Positions 54,364-63,171 of a stretch of 64,000 bases of DNA are shown here, in pieces (positions within the stretch are counted from its first letter, which is position 1; the number at the start of each line of letters is the position of its first letter). The position numbers and the translations under genes were made by a program. This stretch comes from JANNSX01 sp041397825 (GTDB taxonomy: Bacteria > Pseudomonadota > Alphaproteobacteria > Rhizobiales > Hyphomicrobiaceae). The stretch covers positions 248,001 to 312,000 of the forward strand of contig JAWKVX010000002.1 in assembly GCA_041397825.1 (NCBI GenBank), in the 5' to 3' direction. The notes under the pieces are model-generated. The model saw nothing but the letters and a program-made list of their open reading frames with translations, had not been told where the DNA came from and ran no database searches.

Positions 54364-56832
54364 ATGCTGTTCAAGAACCGCGGCGGACCGAAACGCGCAG
54401 ATCCTGCGAGATCGACACGGGTGCCGGTCGAGAAACTTCGCCGGACCTTCGACCCGTCGCGATTGGGATTCGCGACGACGGCAGAACTCGAGCCGGTGCA
54501 GGGCCTGATCGGTCAGGACCGGGCACTTCGCGCCATTCGTTTCGGCGTGAGCATTCGTCAAAGCGATTTCAACCTGTTCGTGCTCGGTCCGCCCGAGAGC
54601 GGCAAGAGCACGGCGGTGCAGTCGTTTCTCAAGGAGAAGGCCGGCGCCGAGGCTCCGCCGAGCGACTGGGTCTATGTCAACAATTTCTCGGATCCGGAGA
54701 AGCCGAAGGCCATCCGCTTGCCGACAGGACGGGCGGAGCGCCTCGCCCGTGCCATGATCGAGACGGTCGAGGAGCTGAAGACGGCGCTTCCGGCCATGTT
54801 CGAGAGCGACGAGTATCAGAGCCGCCGCCGCGCCATCGACGAACAGGTCCGCAGCGGCCAGGAGGGCGCCTTCGAGACGCTCAACGAACATGCCAAGTCC
54901 GAGGGCATTGCTCTCCTCAGGACGCCGACTGGCTTCGCCATGGCCCCGATGCACGAGGGCAAGGTAATCAAGCCCGAGGTCTACGAGTCGTTGCCCAAGG
55001 AGACGCGCGAGGCCTTCGAGGCGAAGATCGGGGCATTGCAGCGCGAGCTCGAGACCATCCTCGAGCAGATGCCCCGGGCTCAAAAGGATCACCGGAACAG
55101 GCTCCAGGCGCTGAACGAGGAGATGGCGGAGATCGTCGTCCGGCAAGCCATCGGGGATGTCGAGGCCGAATTCGCCGATCTCCCCGTCGTGACGGCTTAC
55201 CTTACCGAGGTGCGCGGCGACTTTATTCGCAATGTGGGTCTCTTCCTGGGCCAGGGCGAGGAGGAGGCTGGGCCGCAGCTGGTGGCGCAGGCCTTCGACG
55301 CCGAGCGCGACGTCCGTTTCCGCCGCTACATGGTCAACGTCATGGTCGGCAATGGCGGCCAGAATTCCGGCGCGCCGATCGTCGACGAGATCAATCCGAC
55401 CTACGGCAATCTCATCGGCCGCGTCGAGCACATCCCGCGCATGGGGGCGCTGCTCACCGACTTCCTGCTGATCCGCCCCGGCGCCCTGCATCGCGCCAAT
55501 GGCGGCTATCTGCTCCTCGACGCGCGCAAGCTCCTGACCAGCCCCTATGCCTATGAGGCCGTCAAGCGGGCGCTCAAGTCGAGCGAGATCAAGATCGAGC
55601 CGCCGGTCGACGGCATGGGCTTGATCACTACGCAATCCCTGCAACCCGATCCGATCCCACTCAACGTCAAGGTGATCCTGTTCGGCGACCGGCAGCTCTA
55701 CTACCTGTTGATGCAGGCCGATCCGGACTTCGCCCGCATCTTCAAGGTGCAGGCCGATTTCGACGAGACGATCGACCGTAACGAGCAGAACTTCGCCGAC
55801 TACGCCCGGTTGATCGCCTCGATCGTGGCCATGCACGGGGTCCGCCACGTCGACGCTTCGGGCGTTGCGCGGTTGATCGAGGAGGCCTCCCGCATCGCCG
55901 ATGACAACGAGAAACTCTCGATTGAGATCGGCAAGATCGCCGACATCGTCCGGGAGGCGGATTTCTGGGCGGCGGAGGGAGGCCGGAGCACCATCTCGAG
56001 GGCCGACATCTCGCAGGCGGTCGAAGAGCAGATCCAGCGCGCCGACCGGGCCCGGGACAAGACGCAGGAGAGCTTTGCCCGGGAGATCATGCTGCTCGAT
56101 GTGAGCGGCTCCAAAGTCGGCCAGATCAACGGTCTGAGCGTATTGTCGCTCGGCAATTTCGCCTTCGGTCGGCCAAGCCGCATTACGGCTCGTGTTCGCC
56201 TGGGTGCCGGCAAGGTCACCGACATCGAGCGCGAGGTTGAGCTCGGCGGCCCGCTGCATTCCAAGGGCGTGATGATCCTCTGGGGCTATCTTGCCGGGCG
56301 CTTTGCCGAGGATGTGCCGCTCGCCATGGCGGCGAGTCTCGTGTTCGAGCAGTCCTACGGCGGTGTCGATGGCGACAGCGCGTCGTCCGCCGAGCTCTAC
56401 GCGCTGCTCTCGGCCTTGGGCGAGGTGCCGATCAAGCAGAGCTTCGCCGTGACAGGATCGGTCAATCAGCTTGGCGAGGTGCAGGCGATCGGCGGTGTCA
56501 ACGAGAAGATCGAGGGGTTCTTCGACGTCTGCAAGCAGAAGGGACTGACGGGCGAGCAGGGCGTGCTCATTCCGATGGCCAACGTGCAGCACCTGATGCT
56601 GCGCGAGGATGTTGTCGAGGCCGCCAGCACGGGACAGTTCCAAATCCATTCCGTGGCGACGATCGACGAGGGTATCGAGATTCTGACAGGCCTGCCGGCC
56701 GGTCAGCGCGAGAAGGATGGGAAGTTTCCGAAGGACAGTGTCAACGGCCGTGTCGAGTCGAGATTGCGGTCCTATGCGCTGACCCGCCACCAGTTCCTGA
56801 CCAAGAACGACACGGAAAGGAACAACTCGTGA
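54364..56832 (+). CDS. Lon-like ATP-dependent protease (YcbZ/LonB-type)
   Basis: 822 residues. An AAA+ domain with Walker A LGPPESGKST, a large helical insertion (about residues 110-300), then AAA elements such as YLLLDARKLL and DFDETIDRN, and a C-terminal Lon protease domain. Catalytic serine S672 in DGDSASSAE and lysine K715 in GGVNEKIEGF are 43 residues apart, the same spacing as S679/K722 of E. coli Lon. No N-terminal Lon substrate domain. Belongs to the AAA-plus-insertion Lon group found beside stress genes. The last four bases overlap the next gene. Confidence 0.92.
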   Translation: MLFKNRGGPKRADPARSTRVPVEKLRRTFDPSRLGFATTAELEPVQGLIGQDRALRAIRFGVSIRQSDFNLFVLGPPESGKSTAVQSFLKEKAGAEAPPSDWVYVNNFSDPEKPKAIRLPTGRAERLARAMIETVEELKTALPAMFESDEYQSRRRAIDEQVRSGQEGAFETLNEHAKSEGIALLRTPTGFAMAPMHEGKVIKPEVYESLPKETREAFEAKIGALQRELETILEQMPRAQKDHRNRLQALNEEMAEIVVRQAIGDVEAEFADLPVVTAYLTEVRGDFIRNVGLFLGQGEEEAGPQLVAQAFDAERDVRFRRYMVNVMVGNGGQNSGAPIVDEINPTYGNLIGRVEHIPRMGALLTDFLLIRPGALHRANGGYLLLDARKLLTSPYAYEAVKRALKSSEIKIEPPVDGMGLITTQSLQPDPIPLNVKVILFGDRQLYYLLMQADPDFARIFKVQADFDETIDRNEQNFADYARLIASIVAMHGVRHVDASGVARLIEEASRIADDNEKLSIEIGKIADIVREADFWAAEGGRSTISRADISQAVEEQIQRADRARDKTQESFAREIMLLDVSGSKVGQINGLSVLSLGNFAFGRPSRITARVRLGAGKVTDIEREVELGGPLHSKGVMILWGYLAGRFAEDVPLAMAASLVFEQSYGGVDGDSASSAELYALLSALGEVPIKQSFAVTGSVNQLGEVQAIGGVNEKIEGFFDVCKQKGLTGEQGVLIPMANVQHLMLREDVVEAASTGQFQIHSVATIDEGIEILTGLPAGQREKDGKFPKDSVNGRVESRLRSYALTRHQFLTKNDTERNNS

Positions 56833-57686
56833 GCGATGCGCCGCGCCGACCAGCCAGGATCACCCTGCGTCTGCGCTCGACCGCGCCGAGCCGGCTTGCG
56901 TTGCAGGCGGCGGTCGAGGCCGCCCGCGCGCTGGAGCAGCGCTTGTCGAGCGTTTTCATCGAGAGTAGCGAGCTAGTGTCGCTCGCTGCGTTATCGTGTG
57001 CCCGCGAGGTGACCGTGGCCTCCCGTCGCGGCAATGCCCTGACATCGGAGCGCGTCGAGGCGGACCTCCGACTGGCGGCGGCCTCGGCCCATCGCGAGCT
57101 GAGGCAGCTCGCGGCGATGGCCGGCATCGATCTCGACTTCGAGGTCGTCCGCGACGATCCCGCTGCGGCGCTCGAGCGGGCGCTTGAGCCCGGCGCGCTG
57201 CTCGCTCTGGACGAGCCTTTCCATCCGGGCGACGCGGTGCGCCTGTCGCATCTGTTGAATGAGGTGGAGGAGATTGCCGGTGCGTTGATCACGGGCCCCA
57301 GGTCGCTACGACGCAGAGGGCCGGTGGTCGTCGCCATCGAGGATGCGGAGCGCGCGCCGGCCTTGCTGACCGTGGCCGACAGGCTGCAGACCGAAGTGCA
57401 TCAGGGCATCGTCCTGGTCTTGATCGGCGATACGCCCGAGCGCATTCGGACGCTGCACTCGGCCATCGGCCGGCTGCCACAACGCGATAGGCCGATCGAG
57501 TTCGCTCATGCGCAGATTGCCCGGGCGGCTGCCGGCCGAGGTTCCGCTGGCGTCTTGGCCGAGGCCGTCATCCGCTATCAGGGCAGCTTCGCCATCGCTC
57601 ATCTCGGGCGGTTGATACGGGCGCGCGAGCGTGAGCTCACGGTGCTGAGCCAGACTCTGGAGTGTCCATTGCTGCTCCTGAAGTGA
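56829..57686 (+). CDS. Universal-stress-protein-like partner of the Lon-like protease
   Basis: 285 residues from a GTG that overlaps the protease stop (GTGA). The N-terminal half reads like a USP fold: LQAAVEAARALEQRLSSVFIE, then ALSCAREVTVASRRG, then RELRQLAAMAGIDLDFEVVRDD. The second half is similar but lacks the ATP-binding GxxG..S motif. So it may be a degenerate tandem USP. Strong coupling suggests it is an adaptor or substrate selector for the protease; this is inference. The end overlaps the convergent truA by 50 bases. Confidence 0.7.
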   Translation: MSDAPRRPARITLRLRSTAPSRLALQAAVEAARALEQRLSSVFIESSELVSLAALSCAREVTVASRRGNALTSERVEADLRLAAASAHRELRQLAAMAGIDLDFEVVRDDPAAALERALEPGALLALDEPFHPGDAVRLSHLLNEVEEIAGALITGPRSLRRRGPVVVAIEDAERAPALLTVADRLQTEVHQGIVLVLIGDTPERIRTLHSAIGRLPQRDRPIEFAHAQIARAAAGRGSAGVLAEAVIRYQGSFAIAHLGRLIRARERELTVLSQTLECPLLLLK

Positions 57687-58440
57687 CGTCTGGGCAATCG
57701 GGCGGGTAGCTGACCTCCACCAGATAGAGACCCTGCGGCGGCGCAACGACGCCGCAGGCGGCGCGGTTGCGCGCTGCCAAGGCGTCACGGAGTTCGATGG
57801 GCCGCCACTTGCCCTCGCCGACATGCTTCAGCGACCCGACCATGGATCGGACCTGATTGTGCAGGAACGAGCGGGCATGGGCGTTGATGTGGATCTCGCT
57901 GCCGGCTCTGGTCACATCGAGTCGGTCGAGTGTCTTGACCGGACTCTTGGCCTGGCATTGGCCCGAGCGATAGGTGGTGAAATCGTGCCGACCGACCAGA
58001 TGCTGTGCCGCAAGGTGCATAGCCTCGACATCGAGCGGCTTGGGGACATGCCACACCCTGTTGCGATCGAGCGCGGGCGGCGCCCGGCGGTTGAGGATGC
58101 GGTAGAGATAGTGCCGGCCAATGGCGCTGAAGCGCGCGTCGAAGCGCCCTGTCACGACCTCGGCGGCGAGCACCACCACAGGATCGGGACGGAGATTGGC
58201 ATTGAGTGCCTCGCGGACGACGTATGTCGGCCAGTCGCGCGCAAGATCGATATGGGCCACTTGGCCAAGGGCATGCACGCCGGAATCGGTCCGACCTGCC
58301 CCTTTCACGACGACCGTCTCGCCGGTGAAGGCCTGGATGGCGGCGGCAATTCGCGCCTGCACGGAGGGCTGGCCTTCCTGGACCTGCCAGCCGGCGAAGG
58401 GCGTTCCATCATATTCGAGGATGAGACGGTAGCGCGGCAT
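57637..58440 (-). CDS. truA: tRNA pseudouridine(38-40) synthase TruA
   Basis: 267 residues. Family signatures YDGTPFAGWQVQ at the N-terminus, catalytic aspartate in AGRTDSGVHALGQ, and LHNQVRSMVGSLKHVGEGKW. Makes pseudouridine at positions 38-40 of the anticodon arm. Last of the rimO-recR-truA series, linked to recR by TGATG. The C-terminal tail overlaps the opposite-strand USP-like gene. Confidence 0.96.
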   Translation of the reverse strand: MPRYRLILEYDGTPFAGWQVQEGQPSVQARIAAAIQAFTGETVVVKGAGRTDSGVHALGQVAHIDLARDWPTYVVREALNANLRPDPVVVLAAEVVTGRFDARFSAIGRHYLYRILNRRAPPALDRNRVWHVPKPLDVEAMHLAAQHLVGRHDFTTYRSGQCQAKSPVKTLDRLDVTRAGSEIHINAHARSFLHNQVRSMVGSLKHVGEGKWRPIELRDALAARNRAACGVVAPPQGLYLVEVSYPPDCPDVTSGAAMDTPESGSAP

Positions 58441-59045
58441 CAGGCCGGACGCCGACTCTTGATGGCGGCGGCCAGCGTGCCCTCGTCGAGGTAATCGAGC
58501 TCGCCGCCGACCGGGACGCCGTGCGCGAGACGTGAGATCGACAGCCCGTCCCGCTGCAGCTCTTCGGCGAGAAAATGCGCGGTCGACTGCCCTTCGACCG
58601 TGGCATTCAGCGCCAGAATGATCTCGCGCACCGACGGGTCGGCCGAGCGCTGCATCAGGCCAGCGATGTTCAGATCCTCGGCCCGGATGCCATCGAGCGG
58701 CGAGAGATGGCCGCCGAGAACGTGGTATCTCCCCTTGACGACCCGGGCACGCTCTAGCGCCCAGAGATCGCCGACCTCCTCGACGACGACGATCAACGAG
58801 TCGTCCCGGCCGGGGTCACGGCAGACGGTGCAAGGCGAGACGCTGTCGACATTGCCACAGGTCGGGCAGACGGAGACCCGCTCGGCCACCTCGGCGAGCG
58901 CGGAGGCGAGCGGTGCCATCAAGTCCGACCGTCGCTTGATGAGCGTCAGGGCGGCTTTCCGGGCGGAGCGGGGACCCAGCCCCGGCAGCTTGGCGAGCAG
59001 CTGGATCAGGCGCTCGATCTCCGGTCCGGCGGTCCCTCTGGTCAT
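58440..59045 (-). CDS. recR: Recombination mediator RecR
   Basis: 201 residues, normal length. An N-terminal helix-hairpin-helix region (LLAKLPGLGPRSARKAAL), zinc finger CPTCGNVDSVSPCTVC, and a Toprim domain with VVEEVGDLWALER and HFLAEELQRDGLSISRLAHGVPVGGELDYLD (given here by position, residues about 155-190). RecFOR-pathway mediator of gap repair. Start overlaps the rimO stop by four bases. Confidence 0.96.
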   Translation of the reverse strand: MTRGTAGPEIERLIQLLAKLPGLGPRSARKAALTLIKRRSDLMAPLASALAEVAERVSVCPTCGNVDSVSPCTVCRDPGRDDSLIVVVEEVGDLWALERARVVKGRYHVLGGHLSPLDGIRAEDLNIAGLMQRSADPSVREIILALNATVEGQSTAHFLAEELQRDGLSISRLAHGVPVGGELDYLDEGTLAAAIKSRRPA

Positions 59046-60433
59046 AGAGGCTCCGCAACGAGATCATAGGCCTCGGCACCGGTGACGCGAGCCTTGATGA
59101 GATCGCCAGGCCTGGCCTCGGTCGCATCATCGACGAAGACCGAGCCATCGATCTCCGGGGCGTCCCACATCGAGCGCCCTACGGCGCCGTCCTCGTCGAC
59201 CTCGTCGATTAGCACGTCGATCGTCCGGCCGACCTTCCCGATCATGAGGCTGGCGCTGATCTCCTGCTGCAGGGACATCAGCCGATGGTAGCGTTCCTCC
59301 TTCACCTCTTCCGGCACGTGACCGGGGAGGTCGTTTGCCCGCGCGCCGTCGACATTCTCGTATTTGAAGCAGCCGACGCGGTTGATGCGGGCCTCCTTGA
59401 GCCAGTCGAGCAGCTCGTTGAAGGCGGCCTCGGTCTCCCCCGGGAAACCGACGATGAACGTCGAGCGGATGGCGAGGTCCGGGCAGTCGCGCCGCCAGCC
59501 GGCGATGCGCTCGAGCGTCTGCTCGCCATGGGCCGGCCGTCGCATCGCCTTGAGAACACTCGGGCTGGCATGCTGGAAGGGGATGTCCAGATAGGGAAGG
59601 ACCTTGCCTTCGGCCATCAAAGGGATGATGCCGTCGACATGCGGGTAGGGGTAGACATACTGCAGGCGCACCCAGGCGCCGAGCCGGCCGAGCGCTTCGG
59701 CAATATCGAGGAATCGAGCGGCGAGCTGGTTTCCTTTCCAGGGGCTCGGCCGGTATTTGATGTCGAGACCATAGGCGCTGGTGTCCTGCGAGATGACCAG
59801 AAGCTCTTTCACGCCGGCATCGACCAGACGCTCGGCTTCCGCCATCACGCTTGCCGAGGAGCGGCTGACGAGCCGGCCACGAAGATCTGGAATGATGCAG
59901 AAAGAGCAGGCGTTGTTGCAGCCCTCTGAGATTTTCAGATAGGCATAGTGGCGGGGTGTCAGGCGGATGCCCTCGGGAGGTACGAGATCGACGAACGGAT
60001 CGTGCAGCGGCGGCGCGACCTTGTGGACCTCGCCAACGACGGCCTCGTACTGGTGCGGGCCCGTGATGGCGAGCACATCGGGATAGCGGTTCCGGATGCG
60101 ATCCTCCTCGACACCGAGGCAGCCGGTGACGATGACCTTGCCGTTCTCGGCGATGGCCTCGCCGATGGCCTCGAGGCTCTCCTCCTTGGCGGAATTGAGA
60201 AAGCCGCATGTGTTGACGACGACCACGTCGGCACCCGCGTAGTCTGGGGCGATGGCATAGCCCTCGGCCCGGAGCTTCGAGATGATGCGTTCCGAATCGA
60301 CCAGTGCCTTCGGGCAACCGAGCGAGACGAAGCCCACCTTCGGTGACCTGGCCCGGGCTGCTCCGGCCCGAGCGGGTTGCCCGGCCTTCGGTGTGTTGCG
60401 CCGTGCTTTCGCAGGCCTGCTGGCGTTTGACAT
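59042..60433 (-). CDS. rimO: Ribosomal protein S12 methylthiotransferase RimO
   Basis: 463 residues. Radical-SAM enzyme that adds a methylthio group to aspartate 89 of S12. UPF0004 domain with FVSLGCPKALVDSERI and NTCGFLNSAKEES, radical SAM motif CNNACSFCIIPDLRG, PFQHASPSVLKAMRRP and a C-terminal TRAM domain (GDLIKARVTGAEAYDL). The N-terminus carries a basic, proline-rich extension (RPAKARRNTPKAG) before the core starts near residue 31. Leads a tightly packed unit with recR and truA. Confidence 0.96.
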   Translation of the reverse strand: MSNASRPAKARRNTPKAGQPARAGAARARSPKVGFVSLGCPKALVDSERIISKLRAEGYAIAPDYAGADVVVVNTCGFLNSAKEESLEAIGEAIAENGKVIVTGCLGVEEDRIRNRYPDVLAITGPHQYEAVVGEVHKVAPPLHDPFVDLVPPEGIRLTPRHYAYLKISEGCNNACSFCIIPDLRGRLVSRSSASVMAEAERLVDAGVKELLVISQDTSAYGLDIKYRPSPWKGNQLAARFLDIAEALGRLGAWVRLQYVYPYPHVDGIIPLMAEGKVLPYLDIPFQHASPSVLKAMRRPAHGEQTLERIAGWRRDCPDLAIRSTFIVGFPGETEAAFNELLDWLKEARINRVGCFKYENVDGARANDLPGHVPEEVKEERYHRLMSLQQEISASLMIGKVGRTIDVLIDEVDEDGAVGRSMWDAPEIDGSVFVDDATEARPGDLIKARVTGAEAYDLVAEPL

Positions 60434-60456
60434 GATCGCTTCCGTTGGACTTTCCG

Positions 60457-62337
60457 CTACTCGGCGGCGTCCCTGCGACCAGCCATATCCACGACGCGAT
60501 GCGTGGCGTCAACCGCCTGGAAGGTCTTGGCGTTAAAGTCACCGCCCATACCGCTTGCGACCGCGACCACGACGGCATGCGCCTGACGGGCGATCTCCCG
60601 GGCCCGCCGATCTGACAACAAGGCCTCTCGCATCAGCCGGACGTAGGCCTGACCCTGGCGATCCTTCGGCGATCTCTGTATGGGCGCGGGTCGCAGACCG
60701 AGGGGATCGGCGATGAGCCGCATTGCCAGCACGAGGTGGTTCTTGGCCGGGTAGCCGTCGCCACGCTCGGTCATCCGCATCAGCTCGCGCGCCCGCCATG
60801 CCAGCAAGGCAGCGATCTCGTAGACCTCGACGTCGTGGTCGCGATGGAAGATCTTGTCCGGCACGAGCGATCGCAATGTCCGCCAATCGCCATTTTGCGG
60901 CAGCTCGGGCCGCTCCAAGATGGCGCTGGCGTAGGCGCGGATCATGTCCTCGACATCAATGACGCGTTGGCCGTTCTCGCGCTTCCACTCGAAGCTCTCG
61001 CCGCGCCGCCGCTCGAACCAGATCACGCGCTGGCCATGGGCGTCCTCGAGCGCGTCGAAATGCAATTGCAGGCGCCGTACGAAGGGTAGGCGGCTGAAGA
61101 ATTGGACAGGGGCAATGGCGGTCTGCCGGTTGCTCGCCACGCTGATGCGATCGACCAGCTCGCGATCCTCGGTGGCGATGATCTTGGCCAGCACCTTGAC
61201 GCTCGGATCGAGGGCCGCCTGGTGACGAAACAGGCTGTAGGTGGTCTGGCAGCCGTTGATGATCTTCAGATCACGGCAGGTGAGCGACAGCGGTCCCGAC
61301 GGGCGCACGTCCCGGGCGACGAGCGTCAGACCGTTGTTCATGAGATGAAAGCGGCGGCGCGCCGGGCTCTCGAGGGTCTGGCCGATCGCCTCGTTGACGC
61401 TGCCACCGGTCTCGCCGAGATCGAACCGGACATTGTCGGTGAAAAGCTCGCTGCGGAGCGTTCCCTCGGGACTTTGAATGGCCCGAATGAGGTCGGATGC
61501 GACGATGCGGCCGATCCAGCTGTCGACCTCCGTCCCGGGTCGCGTCGGCGCGTCGTCGAAGGTCGCCAGCTCCGAGAATGGGAGCTCGATGGTATTCCGA
61601 CGGTCGTTTCGGTCGGCGAGCAGCAGGAGCTCTGGACCGTCGACCAGTCTGAGGGCGACGCTCTGAAAACGGCCCAGCCTCTCGATATCGCGCCGGCGAA
61701 GCTCGAGAATGCCGTGATGATCGGGCCGGAGGAGAGCCTGCGACGACGGCCACACGATGTAGAGCGTGCAGGCCGGCTTGAGCCTGATGCCGCGTTGTTC
61801 CAGGCCTTCGAGCAGCTGCTCCTTCAGTCGCCGCATGTGACGTACCTGGCGGTTCTCTGCCAGCATCGCCGTCTCGGCGGCGAAGTTCGAGATGCCCGTG
61901 CAGGTCTTCTCGACCTTGCCTTGGGCAAGGTTGGGCATCAAGGTCGCCTGAATGAAGATGAACTCGATCTTGGAGCTCTCGTCGATGGCATCGAGGCTTG
62001 AGAGCAGATCCTCCTCGCTGAGGATCAGCACCCCGTCGATGAACAGGCCGACCGCATCGAGCTTCGCATCGTCGGCGCCGCCTGTGATCAGCGCGAGAAT
62101 ATCGTTCCGGTCAAGCTCCAGATGCCGGAGCCCGTTCAGCACTACGTGGGTTGCGAAGACCTCGAAGACCTCCGGCGAGACCCGCTTCGACGGCTTGTCG
62201 GATGTCGGCGTCTCGCAAAGGCCCCACGCGGTGCCGAATGCCAGAAGGCGCTCGGCAAGAGCCAGCTCCACGAACAGCTCCTTAGGCAAGACCTCATCGC
62301 CACCGGGGGATGGACGATACGGTCTACTCAGCCCCAT
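60457..62337 (-). CDS. AIPR-domain protein (abortive-infection/phage-resistance family)
   Basis: 626 residues. The AIPR core is recognised by LRSELFTDNVRFDLG, then VNEAIGQTLESPARRRFHLMNNGLTLVARD, given here by its positions (about residues 295-350), and ICRDL/LKIINGCQTTYSLFRH. N-terminal part has an ELALAERLLAFGTAW helix and a beta-rich region. No membrane segment. The AIPR family is named from lactococcal phage resistance and is otherwise of unknown biochemical function. No other defence gene is adjacent, so it is a solitary copy in a housekeeping region. The start ATG 62337 has a promoter close in front (62354-62381). Confidence 0.85.
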   Translation of the reverse strand: MGLSRPYRPSPGGDEVLPKELFVELALAERLLAFGTAWGLCETPTSDKPSKRVSPEVFEVFATHVVLNGLRHLELDRNDILALITGGADDAKLDAVGLFIDGVLILSEEDLLSSLDAIDESSKIEFIFIQATLMPNLAQGKVEKTCTGISNFAAETAMLAENRQVRHMRRLKEQLLEGLEQRGIRLKPACTLYIVWPSSQALLRPDHHGILELRRRDIERLGRFQSVALRLVDGPELLLLADRNDRRNTIELPFSELATFDDAPTRPGTEVDSWIGRIVASDLIRAIQSPEGTLRSELFTDNVRFDLGETGGSVNEAIGQTLESPARRRFHLMNNGLTLVARDVRPSGPLSLTCRDLKIINGCQTTYSLFRHQAALDPSVKVLAKIIATEDRELVDRISVASNRQTAIAPVQFFSRLPFVRRLQLHFDALEDAHGQRVIWFERRRGESFEWKRENGQRVIDVEDMIRAYASAILERPELPQNGDWRTLRSLVPDKIFHRDHDVEVYEIAALLAWRARELMRMTERGDGYPAKNHLVLAMRLIADPLGLRPAPIQRSPKDRQGQAYVRLMREALLSDRRAREIARQAHAVVVAVASGMGGDFNAKTFQAVDATHRVVDMAGRRDAAE

Positions 62338-62353
62338 TTTCTATTGTCGCGGA

Positions 62354-62381
62354 ATTATGTCAGGTGGCGCCGTCAGCGCAA
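62354..62381 (-). promoter_or_regulatory. Promoter close to the AIPR gene start
   Basis: On the minus strand: TTGCGC (62376-62381), a 16-base spacer, CATAAT (62354-62359). The expected start point would be only about 10 bases before ATG 62337, with no clear ribosome binding site, so the mRNA may be almost leaderless. An alternative promoter further upstream is possible. Confidence 0.4.
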
Positions 62382-62412
62382 GCGAAAGCCGCGCGCGTGC
62401 CGGTCGGACACG

Positions 62413-63099
62413 TTAGAATCGCAATAGGCGAAACCATCTTGCCACATCGAGCAAGGTCATGGCCGCAGCAGCGACATAAGTGAATGCGGCGGCTTTCAGA
62501 ATCCGTTTTGCGGACGGCAGGTGCTCGGCACGTAGATAACCGTCCTGCCGCAGCACCGGTAAGGCGCGCCGGAAGCTCGCATCGAACTCGACGGGCAGCG
62601 TCAGCACATGCATGACGATGTTCGAGCCGAGGATCAGGATGCCGACGGCCATGTCCGCCAGCATGACCATCGGGTTCCGCGTCATGAGCATGAGGACCGG
62701 TCCAGCGATCATCAGCATGCCGCCGAGCCGCTGGGCGCTCATTGCGCCCTTGGCGGCGGCCGTGCGCTTTTTGAGCGGCTCATAGCCGGCAGCGTCCTGC
62801 ATGGCATGGCCGACCTCGTGGGCGGCGACGGCGACGGCGGCGAGCGAGCGCCGGCCGAAATGATCGGGCGAGAGACGAACCGTCTTGGTGTCGGGATCGT
62901 AGTGGTCGCCGGATCTCGTCTCCTCCACCTTCACATGATGCAAACCCTTGGCATCGAGAATTCGACGGGCCACCTCGGCGCCGGTGCCCGGCATGTCGGC
63001 ACGCTCACGGGAATGCTCTTTGAGGACGCGCTTGACCCACATCTGAGGAAGCGTCGCGAGCGCGAGGACGATCAAGAGGCCGAGGAGCAGGAAGGGCAT
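62413..63099 (-). CDS. Membrane zinc metallopeptidase (YugP-type)
   Basis: 228 residues. N-terminal membrane helix, zinc motif AVAAHEVGHAMQDAAGYEPL near residue 92, additional helices at 125-160 and 205-222, and the family end TLPVEFDASFRRALPVL. This is the PF04298 group, related in topology to M48/M50 enzymes; function unknown. Lies between the AIPR gene and the Ro-like gene, all on the minus strand. Confidence 0.9.
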   Translation of the reverse strand: MPFLLLGLLIVLALATLPQMWVKRVLKEHSRERADMPGTGAEVARRILDAKGLHHVKVEETRSGDHYDPDTKTVRLSPDHFGRRSLAAVAVAAHEVGHAMQDAAGYEPLKKRTAAAKGAMSAQRLGGMLMIAGPVLMLMTRNPMVMLADMAVGILILGSNIVMHVLTLPVEFDASFRRALPVLRQDGYLRAEHLPSAKRILKAAAFTYVAAAAMTLLDVARWFRLLRF

Positions 63100-63171
63100 G
63101 AAGCGGGTTGTAGCACTGCCGGGCCGGGGCCAAAAGCAGCGGCGCCAGTCATTTGGCCGACGCCGCCGGTT

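Noticed and set aside
54280..56790. 836-codon open frame on the minus strand
   Set aside because: Exactly antisense to the Lon-like protease; no family motif; results from GC-rich codon use on the real strand.
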